Below are positions 18,797 to 31,100 of a stretch of DNA of 64,000 nt, piece by piece. The stretch lies in contig NZ_CP102173.1 in assembly GCF_024584515.1 (NCBI RefSeq), positions 992,001 through 1,056,000 of the forward strand, written 5' to 3'. Position numbers and translations under genes: made by a program. The DNA is from Aeromicrobium wangtongii (lineage in GTDB: Bacteria > Actinomycetota > Actinomycetes > Propionibacteriales > Nocardioidaceae). A model generated the notes under the pieces. The model saw only the letters and a list, made by a program, of their open reading frames with translations, searched no databases and was not told the origin of the DNA. Numbering within the stretch: the stretch's first letter is position 1; every line of letters begins with the position of its first letter.

Positions 18797-19942
18797 ATGA
18801 AGCGGATGATCTTCGACGAGGACCACGAGGCATTCCGCGAGTCCTGCGCGGCCTTCCTGGCCAAGAACGTCACGCCCGATCTGGAGACGTACGTCTCCGA
18901 CAAGGCCCTGCCCCGCGACTTCTGGCTCGCCGCGGGTGCCGAGGGCTTCCTGGGCCTGGAGATCCCCGAGGCATTCGGCGGCGCCGAGGCCGGTGACTTC
19001 CGGTTCAACACGGTGTTCGCCGAGGAGCTGGCCAAGCTCAATGCGGCACTGCCCTCGTGCGTCGCGATCCACACCGACATCGCGGTTCCCTACATCGTCG
19101 ACCTGGGCACCGAGGAGCAGAAGCAGCGCTGGCTGCCCCGGTGTGCGACCGGTGAGATCGTCACGGCCATCGGCATGACCGAGCCGGGGGGCGGTTCCGA
19201 TCTGGCGGCCCTCAAGACCACCGCGGTGCGCGATGGCGACGAGTGGGTCATCAACGGCTCCAAGACGTTCATCACCAACGGCTTCTCCGCCGACCTGGTG
19301 CTGACCGCCGTGCGCACCTCGCCGGAGAAGGGCGCCAAGGGCATCACCCTGTTCGGCATCGAGGCCACCGATCCCGGCTTCAGCCGGGGCCGCAAGCTCG
19401 ACAAGGTCGGCAACGACGAGGCCGACACCTCCGAGCTGTTCTTCGAGAACGTCCGCCTCGGCGACGACCGCGTCATCGGCGAGGTCGACCGCGGCTTCAT
19501 CTACATGATGGAGCGGCTGCCGCAGGAGCGGCTGACCTGCTCGGTCGCCAACATCGCCCACGCCAAGCAGATCCTGCTCGAGACGATCCAGTACGCCAAG
19601 GACCGGCACGCCTTCAAGCAGCCGATCGGCAGCCTGCAGCACAACAAGTTCCTGATCGCCGAGCTCGTCACCAAGATCGAGGTCGCCGAGTCGTACGTCG
19701 ACCAGGCCGTGCTCGCGCACTCGCGTGGTGAGCTCACGGCCACCGACGCGGCCAAGACCAAGTGGTGGTCCTCGGAGGTCCAGAACGAGGTCCTCGACCA
19801 CTGCGTCCAGCTGCACGGCGGTTATGGGTACATGAACGAGTACCGGGTCGCCAGGGCGTGGCGGGACGCCCGCGTCAGCAAGATCTGGGCAGGTTCCAAC
19901 GAGATCATGAAGGAGCTCATCGGCCGCGACCTCGGCCTCTGA
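18797..19942 (+). CDS. acyl-CoA dehydrogenase
   Basis: This 381-residue flavoenzyme inserts the alpha-beta double bond in acyl-CoA, the first step of beta-oxidation or of branched-chain acid breakdown. Family signatures are GMTEPGGGSDLAALKTTA (FAD/substrate site) and the C-terminal QLHGGYGYMNEYRVARAWRDARVSKI followed by AGSNEIMKELIGR. It is followed by a thiolase and an SDR, likely one operon regulated by the divergent TetR. ATG 18797 begins MKRMIFDEDHEAFRES, the usual N-terminus for this FadE subgroup. The acyl-chain preference cannot be told from sequence. Confidence 0.92.
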   Translation: MKRMIFDEDHEAFRESCAAFLAKNVTPDLETYVSDKALPRDFWLAAGAEGFLGLEIPEAFGGAEAGDFRFNTVFAEELAKLNAALPSCVAIHTDIAVPYIVDLGTEEQKQRWLPRCATGEIVTAIGMTEPGGGSDLAALKTTAVRDGDEWVINGSKTFITNGFSADLVLTAVRTSPEKGAKGITLFGIEATDPGFSRGRKLDKVGNDEADTSELFFENVRLGDDRVIGEVDRGFIYMMERLPQERLTCSVANIAHAKQILLETIQYAKDRHAFKQPIGSLQHNKFLIAELVTKIEVAESYVDQAVLAHSRGELTATDAAKTKWWSSEVQNEVLDHCVQLHGGYGYMNEYRVARAWRDARVSKIWAGSNEIMKELIGRDLGL

Positions 19943-19986
19943 GCACACCGTCGTCAAGCACGTTCCTCCACCGGAAAGGCACGACC

Positions 19987-21204
19987 ATGCCCGAAGCAGT
20001 CATCGTCTCCACCGCCCGCTCGCCGATCGGCCGCGCGGGCAAGGGATCGCTCAAGGACATGCGTCCTGACGACCTCACGGTCCAGATGGTCGAGGCGGCC
20101 CTCGCCAAGGTGCCGGCGCTCGAGCGCACGGACATCACCGACCTGCACCTGGGAGTCGGCCAGCCGGCAGGGGAGTCGGGCAACAACCTGGCCCGCATCG
20201 TGTCGGTCCTGTCCGGCATGGACCACCTGCCCGGCGTGACCGTGAACCGTTACTGCTCGTCGAGCCTGCAGACGACGCGCATGGCCTTCCACGCCATCAA
20301 GGCAGGCGAGGGCGATGCCTTCATCTCGGCCGGCGTCGAGACCGTCAGCCGCTTCGGTGCCGGGATGTCCGACATCGCCGACGCCTTCAACCCGGTCTTC
20401 GACGAGGCGCTGGAGCGCTCCGGCCAGCGCTCGCAGGGCGGCGCCGACTCGTGGCGTGACCCGCGCGAGTCCGGCCTGCTGCCGGATGCCTACATCGCGA
20501 TGGGCCAGACTGCGGAGAACGTGCAGCAGCTGATCGGCATGAGCCGCCAGGAGCAGGACGAGTTCGGCGTCCGCAGCCAGAACCTGGCCGAGAAGGCCAT
20601 CGCCGACGGCTTCTGGGCCAAGGACATCACGCCGGTCACGCTGCCCGACGGGACGGTCGTGAGCACCGATGACGGCCCGCGCGCCGGCGTCACCTACGAG
20701 GCGGTCTCCCAGCTCAAGCCCGTCTTCCGTCCCGACGGGACGATCACGGCGGGCAACTGCTGCGCGCTCAACGACGGCGCCGCGGCGATCGTCATCATGA
20801 GCGACACCAAGGCCAAGGAGCTCGGCCTGACCCCGCTGGCGCGCATCGTGTCGACCGGCGTCACCGGGCTGTCGCCGGAGATCATGGGCCTCGGTCCGAT
20901 CGAGGCCGTCAAGCAGGCCCTGGGCCACGCCCGCATGGGCATCGACGACATCGACCTGTGGGAGATCAACGAGGCCTTCGCCGTCCAGGCGCTCGGCTCG
21001 GCGCAGGCCCTGGGTGTCGACATCGACAAGCTCAACGTCAACGGCGGCGCCATCGCCGTCGGTCACCCCTTCGGCATGACCGGCGCCCGCATCACCAGCA
21101 CGCTGATCAACTCGCTGCAGCACCACGACAAGCAGTTCGGCGTCGAGACGATGTGCGTCGGCGGCGGACAGGGCATGGCGATGGTCCTGGAGCGTCTGTC
21201 CTGA
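19987..21204 (+). CDS. thiolase (acetyl-CoA C-acetyltransferase)
   Basis: This 405-residue thiolase cleaves 3-ketoacyl-CoA with CoA, or condenses two acetyl-CoA. The nucleophile is C90 in NRYCSSSLQT. The His motifs are NEAFAVQ and GGAIAVGHPFGMTGAR, and the second cysteine is in CVGGGQGMAM. All catalytic residues are present. ATG 19987 has GGAAAGG upstream; the frame open from 19762 overlaps the dehydrogenase and is not used. It is the middle gene of the dehydrogenase-thiolase-SDR operon and its stop overlaps the next start (TGATG). Confidence 0.93.
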   Translation: MPEAVIVSTARSPIGRAGKGSLKDMRPDDLTVQMVEAALAKVPALERTDITDLHLGVGQPAGESGNNLARIVSVLSGMDHLPGVTVNRYCSSSLQTTRMAFHAIKAGEGDAFISAGVETVSRFGAGMSDIADAFNPVFDEALERSGQRSQGGADSWRDPRESGLLPDAYIAMGQTAENVQQLIGMSRQEQDEFGVRSQNLAEKAIADGFWAKDITPVTLPDGTVVSTDDGPRAGVTYEAVSQLKPVFRPDGTITAGNCCALNDGAAAIVIMSDTKAKELGLTPLARIVSTGVTGLSPEIMGLGPIEAVKQALGHARMGIDDIDLWEINEAFAVQALGSAQALGVDIDKLNVNGGAIAVGHPFGMTGARITSTLINSLQHHDKQFGVETMCVGGGQGMAMVLERLS

Positions 21205-21971
21205 TGGCCGGCACTTCCGGCGGCCGGTTCGACGGCAAGGTCGCGATCGTCACCGGCGCGAGCCGCGGCATCGGCCTGGCGATCGCCGAGCGCATCGTGG
21301 CCGAGGGTGGCCGGGTCTGCATCACGGCCCGCAAGGCCCCCGCGCTGGCGGAGGCGGCCGAGTCCCTCGGTGGGCCCGAGCGCGCGATCTTCGTCGCCGG
21401 CGCCGCCGATGACGCCGACCACCAGGACGAGGTCGTCGCGACGACGATCGAGGCCTTCGGCGGCCTCGACCACCTGGTCAACAACACCGGCATCAACCCC
21501 GTGTACGGCCGGATGATCGACGTCGACCTCGGCGCGGCCAACAAGATCTTCCAGGTCAACGTGGTCGCGGCGATCGGGTGGGCGCAGAAGGTCTATCGCG
21601 CCTCGATGGCCGAGAGCGGCGGTTCGATCGTCAACATCGCCTCCGTGGCCGGACAGCTGCCTGCGCCGAACATCGGCACGTACGGTGCGTCCAAGGCCGC
21701 GCTGATCCACGTCACCAAGGAGCTCGCGGTCGAGCTCGGGCCGGACATCCGGATCAACGCGGTGGCACCGGCCGTCGTCAAGACGCGGTTCGCGGAGGCG
21801 CTGTACGACGGGCGCGAGGAAGAGGTGTCCGCGCCGTACCCGCTCAAGCGCCTGGGTGAGCCGTCCGACATCGGCTCGGTCGTGGCCTTCCTGCTGTCCG
21901 AGGACGCTGCATGGGTGACGGGGCAGACCATCACGGTCGACGGGGGACTGCTGCTGACCGGCGGCGTCTGA
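21204..21971 (+). CDS. short-chain dehydrogenase/reductase
   Basis: This 255-residue classical SDR has cofactor motif TGASRGIG (residues 19-26), NNTG in place of NNAG, and a catalytic Ser-Tyr-Lys set with Tyr and Lys in YGASKAA. It ends with the usual VTGQTITVDGGLLL. It shares one base with the thiolase stop (TGATG). In this operon a 3-hydroxyacyl-CoA dehydrogenase role between dehydrogenase and thiolase is plausible, but the substrate cannot be assigned from sequence. The enoyl-CoA hydratase step is missing from the cluster. Confidence 0.88.
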   Translation: MAGTSGGRFDGKVAIVTGASRGIGLAIAERIVAEGGRVCITARKAPALAEAAESLGGPERAIFVAGAADDADHQDEVVATTIEAFGGLDHLVNNTGINPVYGRMIDVDLGAANKIFQVNVVAAIGWAQKVYRASMAESGGSIVNIASVAGQLPAPNIGTYGASKAALIHVTKELAVELGPDIRINAVAPAVVKTRFAEALYDGREEEVSAPYPLKRLGEPSDIGSVVAFLLSEDAAWVTGQTITVDGGLLLTGGV

Positions 21972-21983
21972 CCGCACCCCACC

Positions 21984-22046
21984 CGCTGGGCCTGACGTTC
22001 TGACCGACACGCTGCGCGTGTCGCGGTCAAAACGTCAGGCCCAGCG
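21984..22046 (+). terminator. very long hairpin ending the dehydrogenase-thiolase-SDR operon
   Basis: The arms 21984-22006 and 22024-22046 are 23 bp with one mismatch. The stem continues inward with ACACGC/GCGTGT (6 bp) after a two-base bulge and closes on a three-base TGC loop. The structure begins 13 bases after the SDR stop. There is no U-run. It insulates this operon from the fas promoter about 30 bases further on. Confidence 0.65.
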
Positions 22047-22075
22047 TCGTTGGTGACCCAGGACACTCAAGAAAC

Positions 22076-22114
22076 ATGAGGAAACCCTCGGATTAAAGTT
22101 GAGGAATCCCTCAT
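22076..22114 (+). promoter_or_regulatory. fas promoter with paired operator (fasO-like)
   Basis: Two palindromes lie here: ATGAGG-N4-CCTCGG (22076-22091) and TTGAGG-N4-CCTCAT (22099-22114). A -10-like TAAAGT (22094-22099) runs into the second one. The same paired motif, WTGAGG-N4-CCTCAT, with TATAGT at the same place, precedes the carboxylase gene at 39497-39540. A FasR-type regulator is the likely binder by analogy with Corynebacterium; its gene is not identified here. Confidence 0.65.
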
Positions 22115-22176
22115 GTTTTGCGAGGATGGAGGTCACCGACCGTCGATCCAGCGACGGCAGGACCGAGGGACTCCAC

Positions 22177-25100
22177 GTGACGATCGACACCCTGCACGCC
22201 ACCAGCCACCCGACCGAGCGCCGCGGAGCCCTCGTCGATCGCATCCTGGCCGGCACGCCGTACGCGATCGGATTCGGCGGGCAGGGCAGTCCGTGGCTGG
22301 AGCCGCTGGCCTCACTGGTCCGCGACTACGCGCTGGACGCCGAGCTGGAGTCACTCGTGTCGCAGGCCGATGCGCTCGTGGCGCCGGTCGCCACGGAGCT
22401 GGCCCGCGTCGGGGTGGCCTTCGACCCGCTGGCCTGGGCGGACGTCCTGGCGTCGGCGGAGTCCGCCGAGGACGATGACGCGCCTGTCCTCCCGGGTGCC
22501 GAGGTGCTGGATGCCCCGGGCGCCTCGGTGCCGGGCATCCTGCTGGCCCAGCTCGCCGGGATCCGCGCACTGCGCCGTCAAGGCATCGACCCGCACGTCG
22601 TCGCGCCGGCCGCTGTGATCGGCCACTCCCAGGGGCACCTGGCCACGCAGTCGCTCGCCGGGGTGCCCGATGCTGAGCTGCTGGCCGTCGCGCGGCTCAT
22701 GGGCGCCGCCGCCCAGCTGGTGGGACGCCGCCGCGGTCTGCTGGGTCAGACCATGCTGAGCGTCTCGAACGTCGTCCCCGAGCGCATCGACGCGATCCTC
22801 GCCGAGCTGCCGGCGTCGCTGCGCGTCGTGTCGCGCCTGCGCAACGGCCGCCGCAGCGTCGTGCTGTCCGGGCCGGCCGAGGGACTGCAGGTCGTCGAGG
22901 CGCGATTCGCGGAGATCTCGGCCGCGGAGAAGGCCGAGCGTGACCGCAAGACCACCGGCGGCTCCCCGTTCGCGCCGGTGCTGGAGCCGCTGCCGGCACG
23001 ACTGGCCTTCCACCACCCGGACCTGGCGGAGGCCGCCGATCTCGTCGCGACCTGGGCCGCGGCGTGCGGGCTCGACGCGGAGGTGGCTCGCAGCCTCACG
23101 ATGCACTCGATCGTCGACGCCGTCGACTGGGTCGCCGCGCTGGACGGCGCGGCGGACGCCGGCGCCTCCTGGATCCTGGACCTCGGTCCCGGCGACCTGA
23201 TGACCCGGCTGTCGTCGCGCGAGCTGCTGGCCCGCGGCGCAGCCGTCATCGCCACGACGACCCGCCGCGGCCACCGCGAGCTGACGGCCGCAGGTGCGAC
23301 GCCCCGTCTGTCGACGCCGTGGTCGGCCTACGAGCCCACCGTGGTGACCCTGCCCGACGGCACCTTGCACGCCGAGACCCGCTTCACCCGGCTCACCGGC
23401 AAGTCCCCGATCCTGCTGGCCGGCATGACGCCGACGACGGTCGACCCCCAGATCGTGGCGGCCGCGGCCAATGCGGGCTTCTGGGCCGAGCTGGCCGGCG
23501 GCGGTCAGGTCACCGAGGAGATCTTCGCCGATCACGTCGCCCAGCTGGACGAGCTGCTCACGGCGGGCAGCACCTACCAGTTCAACTCCCTGTTCCTTGA
23601 CCCGTACCTGTGGAAGCTGCAGCTGGGGCAGAAGCGGCTCGTCCAGCGTGCGCGCGCGGCCGGTTCGCCGATCGACGGCGTCATCGTCACCGCCGGCATC
23701 CCCGAGCTCGACGAGGCGGTCGCCCTCGTGGAGGAGCTGCGCGAGGCATCCATCGCCCACGTCGTCTTCAAGCCCGGCACCGTCAAGCAGATCCGCCAGG
23801 TCATCGCGATCGCCAAGGAGGTCGCGCCGACGGCGGTGCACATCCAGATCGAGGGCGGCCGGGCCGGCGGCCACCACTCGTGGGAGGACCTCGACGACCT
23901 GCTGCTCGCGACGTACGGCGAGCTGCGCAAGCTCGACAACGTCGTGGTGTGCGTCGGCGGTGGCATCGGGACGCCCGAGGTCGCGGCGGCCTACCTGACC
24001 GGCGAGTGGTCGCGCCGTCACGGCTTCCCGCTCATGCCGCTGGACGGCATCCTCGTCGGCACGGCCGCGATGGCCACCCTGGAGGCCACGACGTCCCCGG
24101 CCGTCAAGCAGCTGCTGGTCGAGACCCGTGGCACCGGCACCTGGGTCGGTGCGGGCACCGCGAAGGGTGGCATGGCATCGGGCCGCAGCCAGCTCGGCGC
24201 CGACATCCACGAGATCGACAACACGGCGTCCCGCACCGGGCGCCTGCTCGACGAGGTCGCCGGTGACGCCGAGGCGGTCGCCGCCCGTCGCGACGAGATC
24301 ATCGAGGCGCTGGACCGCACCGCCAAGCCGTACTTCGGTGATGTCGCCACCATGACCTACGCCCAGTGGCTGCGCCGCTACCTCGAGCTGTCCGGGACCC
24401 CCGCATGGCTCGACGTCACCCTGCGTGACCGTTTCGTCGCGATGCTGCAGCGGGCCGAGGCGCGCCTGCACGAGGCCGACCGTGGCCGCATCCCCACGCT
24501 GTTCGACGATGCCTCGAGCGTCGACGACGGCGCTGCCGCCCTGCAGAGGCTGCTGGACGTCTTCCCGCATGCTGAGGACGTCACGCTGCACCCGGGCGAC
24601 GTTGCATTCTTCGTCGACCAGTGCCGGACACCGGGCAAGCCGGTCAACTTCGTGCCGGTGCTCGACCAGGACGTCCGCCGCTGGTGGCGCTCGGACTCGC
24701 TGTGGCAGGCTCACGACGCGCGGTACGCCGCCGACGAGGTCTGCATCATCCCCGGCACGGTCTCCGTGGCCGGCATCGACCGGGTCGACGAGCCCGTCGC
24801 CGAGCTGCTGCGCCGCTTCGAGGACGCCACGATCGACGGTCTGCTGGCCGCCGGGCGCGCTCCCCAGCGGGTCGCCGGACGCCGCCGCGTCGACGGCGCC
24901 GGTGAGATCCTCTCCCTCGTGCTGGCCGCACCCGATCTGGTGTGGGCCGGCCGAACGGTCCGCAACCCCGTCCACCGACTCGGCTCCGGGTGGGTCATCG
25001 TCGACGAACGGCGCGCGGAGCACCCCGAGACCGGTGCTGCCCTGCTGCAGGTGGGCGACCGCACCGCCGAGCTGTCGGTGCCGATGGCCCGGCCGCTCAC

Positions 25101-28100
25101 GTTGCGCATCGACGTCGACGGCCCGGTGCTGACCGGCGCCGCGCCGGTCGTCAGCACGTCGAGCGCCGTCGAGGCGATGAGCTCGCTCGTGGCAGGGGCA
25201 GCCGGCGGCGACGTCCCGGTCGTCCACGCCGGCCGCGCGGCCGCGACCGTGGAGTGGGACCCGGACCTGATCGCCGACCACGCCGGCGTCACCGGCGCCG
25301 AGGTGCCGGTGCACCCGGTGCCGGACGTCCTGGTCGGGCTCGCCTGGCCGTCGGTGTTCGCCGTGCTCGGCGACGCCACGACGCCGGAGGGGCTGCCGGT
25401 CATCGAGGGCATGCTCGACCTGGTCCACCTCGACCACGCGATCCGCCTCACGGGCGAGCTCCCGGCCGCGCCGTCGCGGCTGGTCATCTCATCGGTCCTC
25501 GACTCGATCGAGGACACCGACTTCGGCCGCGTCGTGTCGGTCGACGTCACGGTCTCCGCGCCTGACGGCCAGGTCGCGACGTTGCGTGAGCGGTTCGCGA
25601 TCCGTGGCCGCACCGGCGCCGGCCAGCTGTCCGACCCGGCGCGTGCGGGCGGGGCCCTGGGCGACGACGTCCGCGACACGCCGCGCACGTCCCGCGGCAC
25701 GGCCACGCTGGTCGCCCCCTCGGACCTGCGTGCCTTCGCCGCGGTCACCGGTGACCACAACCCGATCCACACGAGCGTCGCTGCCGCCCGCCTCGCCGGG
25801 CTGGGCGCGCCGATCGTCCACGGCATGTGGATCTCGGCGGCGGCCCAGCAGATCGTCTCGGATCGCCGGATCACCGGCTGGACCACCCGCTTCCTGTCCC
25901 CGCTGGCACCGGGCGCCCCGGTGTCGGTGACCGCCGACCGGGTCGGCCTGGACGCCGGCGCCGAGGTTCTCGACGTCACTGTCCGCTCCGGCGGGGACGT
26001 CGTGATGTCCGCAACCGCCCGTCTGGAGGCACCGCGCACCGCCTATGCCTTCCCCGGCCAGGGCATCCAGCACCGGGGGATGGGCATGGCCGCCTACCAG
26101 CGCTCCAAGGCCGCCCGCGAGATCTGGGACCGCGCCGACGCGCACACCCGTGAGGCGCTCGGCTTCTCGATCCTGACCGTCGTCCGCGACAACCCGACGA
26201 CCCTGGTGACGCGCGGCGTGACCCACCGCCACCCCGACGGTGTCCTGTTCCTGACCCAGTTCACGCAGGTCGCCATGGCCGTCCTCGGCGCGGCGCAGAT
26301 GGCCGAGCTGCGCGAGTCGGGCGCCTTCGTCGAGGGATCGATCCTGGCCGGCCACTCGGTCGGTGAGTACAACGCCCTGGCCGCGGTCTCCGGCGTCATC
26401 CCGCTCGAGGCCGTCGTGGAGGTCGTGTTCCAGCGCGGCTCGGTGATGCACGCGCTCGTCCCGCGCGATGCCGCCGGACGCAGCAACTACCGGCTCGCGG
26501 CGATCCGCCCCTCGCAGATCGGTCTGACCGACCACGACGTCACGGCGTTCGTGGACGGCATCGCCGAGCGCAGCGGGGAGTTCCTGCAGATCGTCAACTA
26601 CAACCTGAAGGACTCGCAGTACGCGATCGCCGGCACCGTCGCCGGTCTGGAGGTGCTGGAGACCGAGGTGGCCCGGTTGCGCGCCGAGCACGGGGGCAAG
26701 GCCGCCTTCATCCTGGTGCCGGGCATCGACGTGCCGTTCCACTCCACCGTGCTGCACGGCGGCGTGCCGGACTTCCGGGAGCGACTGCAGGAGCTGCTGC
26801 CCGCCACGATCGACCCGTCGATCCTGACTGGGCGCTACGTCCCCAACCTGGTCCCGCGGCCGTTCTCGCTGGACCGCACCTTCCTGCAGGAGATCGCCGA
26901 CCTGGTGCCGTCCGAGCCCCTCGACGCGGTGCTGTCGGACTTCGCGACCTGGGCCGCGCGGCCCGGCGAGCTGTGCCGGATCGTGCTGATCGAGCTGCTG
27001 GCCTGGCAGTTCGCCAGCCCGGTGCGCTGGATCGAGACGCAGGACCTGTTCTTCGGCGCGGTCGAGGACGGCGGCCTGGGCGTCGAACGCTTCATCGAGA
27101 TCGGCGTCGGCCAGTCACCGACCGTGGCCAACCTGGCCGCCTCGACGCTCAAGCTGCCGGGCCGCTACGGCCCTGCGGTGCAGGTGCTCAACTTCGAGCG
27201 CGACAACGCCGTCGTGTTCGGCACCGACGAGCAGCAGGCGGCCCACGAAGAGGAGGCGCCGGTCGTTGAGCCTGTCGAAGCGACGTCGGCTCCGGTCCCT
27301 TCGACAGGCTCAACAGGCGTTTCGACAGGCTCAACGGGCAGTGGACCGCGTCCCGCCGACCTGACCTTCGACGCGGCCGACGCCACCACGGTGCTCATCG
27401 CCTGGTGGACCAAGCTGCGGCTGGACCAGATCGGCGCGGCCGACTCGATCGAGTCGCTGTGCGACGGCGCCTCGTCGCGGCGCAACCAGCTGCTCGTCGA
27501 CCTCGGCGGCGAGCTGGGCCTCGGCGCGATCGACGGTGCGGCCGATGCCGACCTCCCGACCCTCCAGGGTCAGGTCAAGGGACTGGCCCGCGGGTACAAG
27601 CCCTTCGGTCCGGTGCTGTCCGAGGCGCTGAGCGACCACCTCAAGAAGGTGCTCGGCCCGACGGGCAAGCGCCAGGCGTCGATCGCCGAGCGGGTCACCG
27701 ACGTGTGGCAGCTCGGCGCGGGCTGGGCCAGCCACGTGCTGGCCGAGCTGGCGATGTCCAGCCGTGACGGTGCGAGCGTCCGCGGCGGTGACTTCGGCCC
27801 GCTGGGCGCGATGTCGTCGGCCGCCGACGTCGACGCCGCGGTCGACGCGAGCGTCCAGGCCGTGGCGGCGCGTCACGGCGTCAGCGTCGCGCTGCCGTCC
27901 ACCGGCGGGGGAGAGGCCACGATCGATGCGGCCGCCCTCGGCGAGTTCACGGCGCAGATCACCGGGCCCGACGGGGTCCTGGCCTCGTCCGCCCGGCTCG
28001 TCCTCGACCAGCTGGGCCTGACCGAGGTGCCGTCAGTCGTCGAGCCCGATGCGGCCGACGCCGAGGTGCTCGCCCGGGTCGAGTCCGAGCTCGGCAGCGA

Positions 28101-31100
28101 CTGGGCCAAGCTCACCGCACCTGCGTTCGACCCGTCCAAGGCCGTCCTGCTGGACGACCGGTGGGCCAGCGCCCGCGAGGATCTCGCGCGCATCGCGGTC
28201 GGCGAGACGATCGACGCGTCCTTCGTCGGCGCAGGCTCGGCCGTCGCGGCGCAGGCCACCTGGTGGGCATCGCACGTCGGCAGCGCCGAGCTGGCCGAGC
28301 GGTTCACGCAGATCGCGCAGGACGCCGCCGCGGCGACGTCCGGGCGCTGGTCCGACGAGCTGGCGGTCGTGACCGGCGCCAGCAAGGGCTCCATCGCGGC
28401 GGGCATCACCGCCGAGCTGCTGGCCGGCGGTGCGACGGTCGTCGCGACGACGTCCGGGCTCGACCCGGCCAAGCTCGCCTTCTTCAAGCAGCTGTACCGC
28501 AGCCACGCCGTCCACGGCGCCGCGCTGTGGATCGTGCCGGCCAACATGGCGTCCTTCTCCGACGTCGACGCACTGGTGGCCTGGATCAGCGACGAGCAGA
28601 CGCAGACCCGGGCCGGGGCGACGACCGTGCTCAAGCCGGCCATGACGCCGACCCTGCTGTTCCCGTTCGCGGCGGGACGCGTCGCCGGTGACCTGACGGA
28701 GGCCGGCAGCCGCACCGAGGTCGACATGCGCATCCTGCTGTGGTCGGTCGAGCGCCTGATCGGCGCGCTGTCCGCGCACGGCCAGGACCACGACATCGAC
28801 GCGAAGCTGCACGTCGTCCTGCCCGGCTCGCCCAACCGTGGCATGTTCGGCGGCGATGGCGGCTACGGCGAGGCCAAGGCGGCACTGGACGCCCTGGTCA
28901 GCCGCTGGTCGGCCGAGCGTACCTGGGGCGAGCGGGTCACCTTGGCCCACGCGATCATCGGCTGGGTGCGCGGCACCGGGCTGATGGGCGCCAACGATCC
29001 GCTGATCGAGGCCGTCGAGGCCGCGGGCGTCCGCACCTGGACGCCGCAGGACATGGCGGCGGCACTGCTGGAGACCTGCACCCCGTCGGCTCGTGCCGCG
29101 GCTCAGACCGAGCCGTTGACGGTCGACCTGACCGGTGGTCTGGGCGACACCCAGCTCGACATGCGGGCCCTGGCCGAGGGGCTGGAGCGGCCCGTGGCCG
29201 AGGCCCAGGACGAGGCCGGCACGATCGCGGCCCTCGCCCCGTCACCGGCCCAGCTCGACCGCGTCGAACAGCTCGCATGGGCCGCCGTCGACGCCCGTCC
29301 CGAGGACCTCGTGGTCATCGTCGGCGCCGGTGAGCTCGGGCCGTACGGCTCGGCGCGCACCCGCTTCGAGGCAGAGGTGTCCGACGAGCTGTCGGCCGCT
29401 GGCGTCCTCGAGCTGGCCTGGTCGACCGGCATGGTCAGCTGGGACGAGCAGGGCGGCGGCTGGTTCGACACCGCGACGCAGGACAAGGTGGACGAGGCCG
29501 ATCTGGTCGAGCGGTACGAGGACGCGGTCCGCGAGGCCGTCGGCATCCGCCGCTACGTCGACGAGGGCGCGATGGTCGAGAACTCGGCCCCGCTGCTGAC
29601 GTCGGTGTTCCTGGACCACGACCTCTCGTTCACGGTCGGCACCGAGGCCGAGGCACGTGCCCTGCGCGAGGCCGATCCCGAGCGCACCGTGATCTCGGCG
29701 GGCGCCGACGGCGACTGGACCGTGACCCGCAAGGCCGGCACCGAGATCCGGGTGCCGCGCCGCATGAAGCTGACCCGGACGGTCGGCGGACAGATCCCGA
29801 CCGGGTTCGACCCGACGGTGTGGGGCGTCCCGGCGGAGATGGTCGAGTCGATCGACCGGGTCGCGCTGTGGAACCTGATCTGCACCGTCGACGCCTTCTT
29901 GTCCAGCGGCTTCACGCCGTCCGAGCTCATGCGCTGGGTGCACCCCGCGCTGGTCGCCAACACGCAGGGCACCGGCATGGGCGGGATGCAGTCCATGCAG
30001 TCGCTGTACATCGACACGCTGCTGGGCGAGAGCAAGGCCAACGACATCCTGCAGGAGGCGCTGCCCAACGTCATCGCGGCGCACGTCGTGCAGTCGTACG
30101 TCGGCTCCTACGGTGCGATGGTGCACCCGGTCGCGGCCTGCGCCACGACGGCCGTCTCGGTCGAGGAGGGTGTCGACAAGATCCGCCTCGGCAAGGCGCA
30201 GTTCGTGGTCTCCGGCGGCTTCGACGACCTGAGCATCGAGGGCATCGTCGGCTTCGCCGACATGTCGGCCACGGCGGACTCGGCGGCGATGCGCGACAAG
30301 GGCATCGAGGACCGGTACTTCAGCCGCGGCAACGACCGGCGCTACGGCGGATTCGTGGAGTCGCAGGGCGGCGGGACGATCCTGCTGGCCCGCGGCGACC
30401 TGGCCGCCCGGATGGGTCTGCCGGTGCTCGGGGTCGTGGCGTACGCCGGATCGTTCGCCGACGGCGTGCACACCTCGATCCCGGCCCCCGGCATCGGCGC
30501 ACTGGCCGCCGGTCTCGGTGGTCAGCAGTCGGCGCTGGCGCGCGGCCTGGCCCAGGTCGGCCTGACCGCTGACGACGTGGCCGTCGTGTCCAAGCACGAC
30601 ACGTCGACCGGCGTCAACGAGCGCAACGAGTCCGAGCTGCACGAGCGACTGGCCTCGGCCATCGGCCGCAGCGACGGAAATCCGCTGTTCGTCATCTCGC
30701 AGAAGACCCTCACCGGTCACGCGAAGGGCGGCGCGGCTGCCTTCCAGATCATCGGCCTGTGCCAGGTGCTGTCCGGGGGAGTGGTTCCGCCGAACCGCAG
30801 CCTCGACTGCGTCATGGACGATCTGGCCGATCACGAGCACCTGGTGTGGCTGCGCGAGCCGCTGCCCACCGGTCAGCTCAAGGCCGGGCTCGTCACGAGC
30901 CTCGGCTTCGGTCACGTCGCCGGCCTGCTGGCGATCGTGCACCCCCAGGCATTCCTCGCGACCTTGCCGGCCGCGGACCGTGATGCGTACGCAGAGCGTG
31001 CGCAGGCCCGTGCCATCGAGGGCCGGATGCGGATCGTCCGGGCGATGTACGGGGGCCCCTCCCTGTACGAGCGCCCGGCCGACCGGCGTCTGGGCAGCGA

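Noticed and set aside
22099-22176. N-terminal extension of FAS-I from TTG 22099
   Set aside because: That codon lies in the operator/-10 region; GTG 22177 has a ribosome site and matches mycobacterial FAS-I.
22351-25437. Minus-strand open frame of 1,028 codons
   Set aside because: It lies entirely opposite the FAS-I gene, and its product is a low-complexity R/G/D/V-rich shadow.
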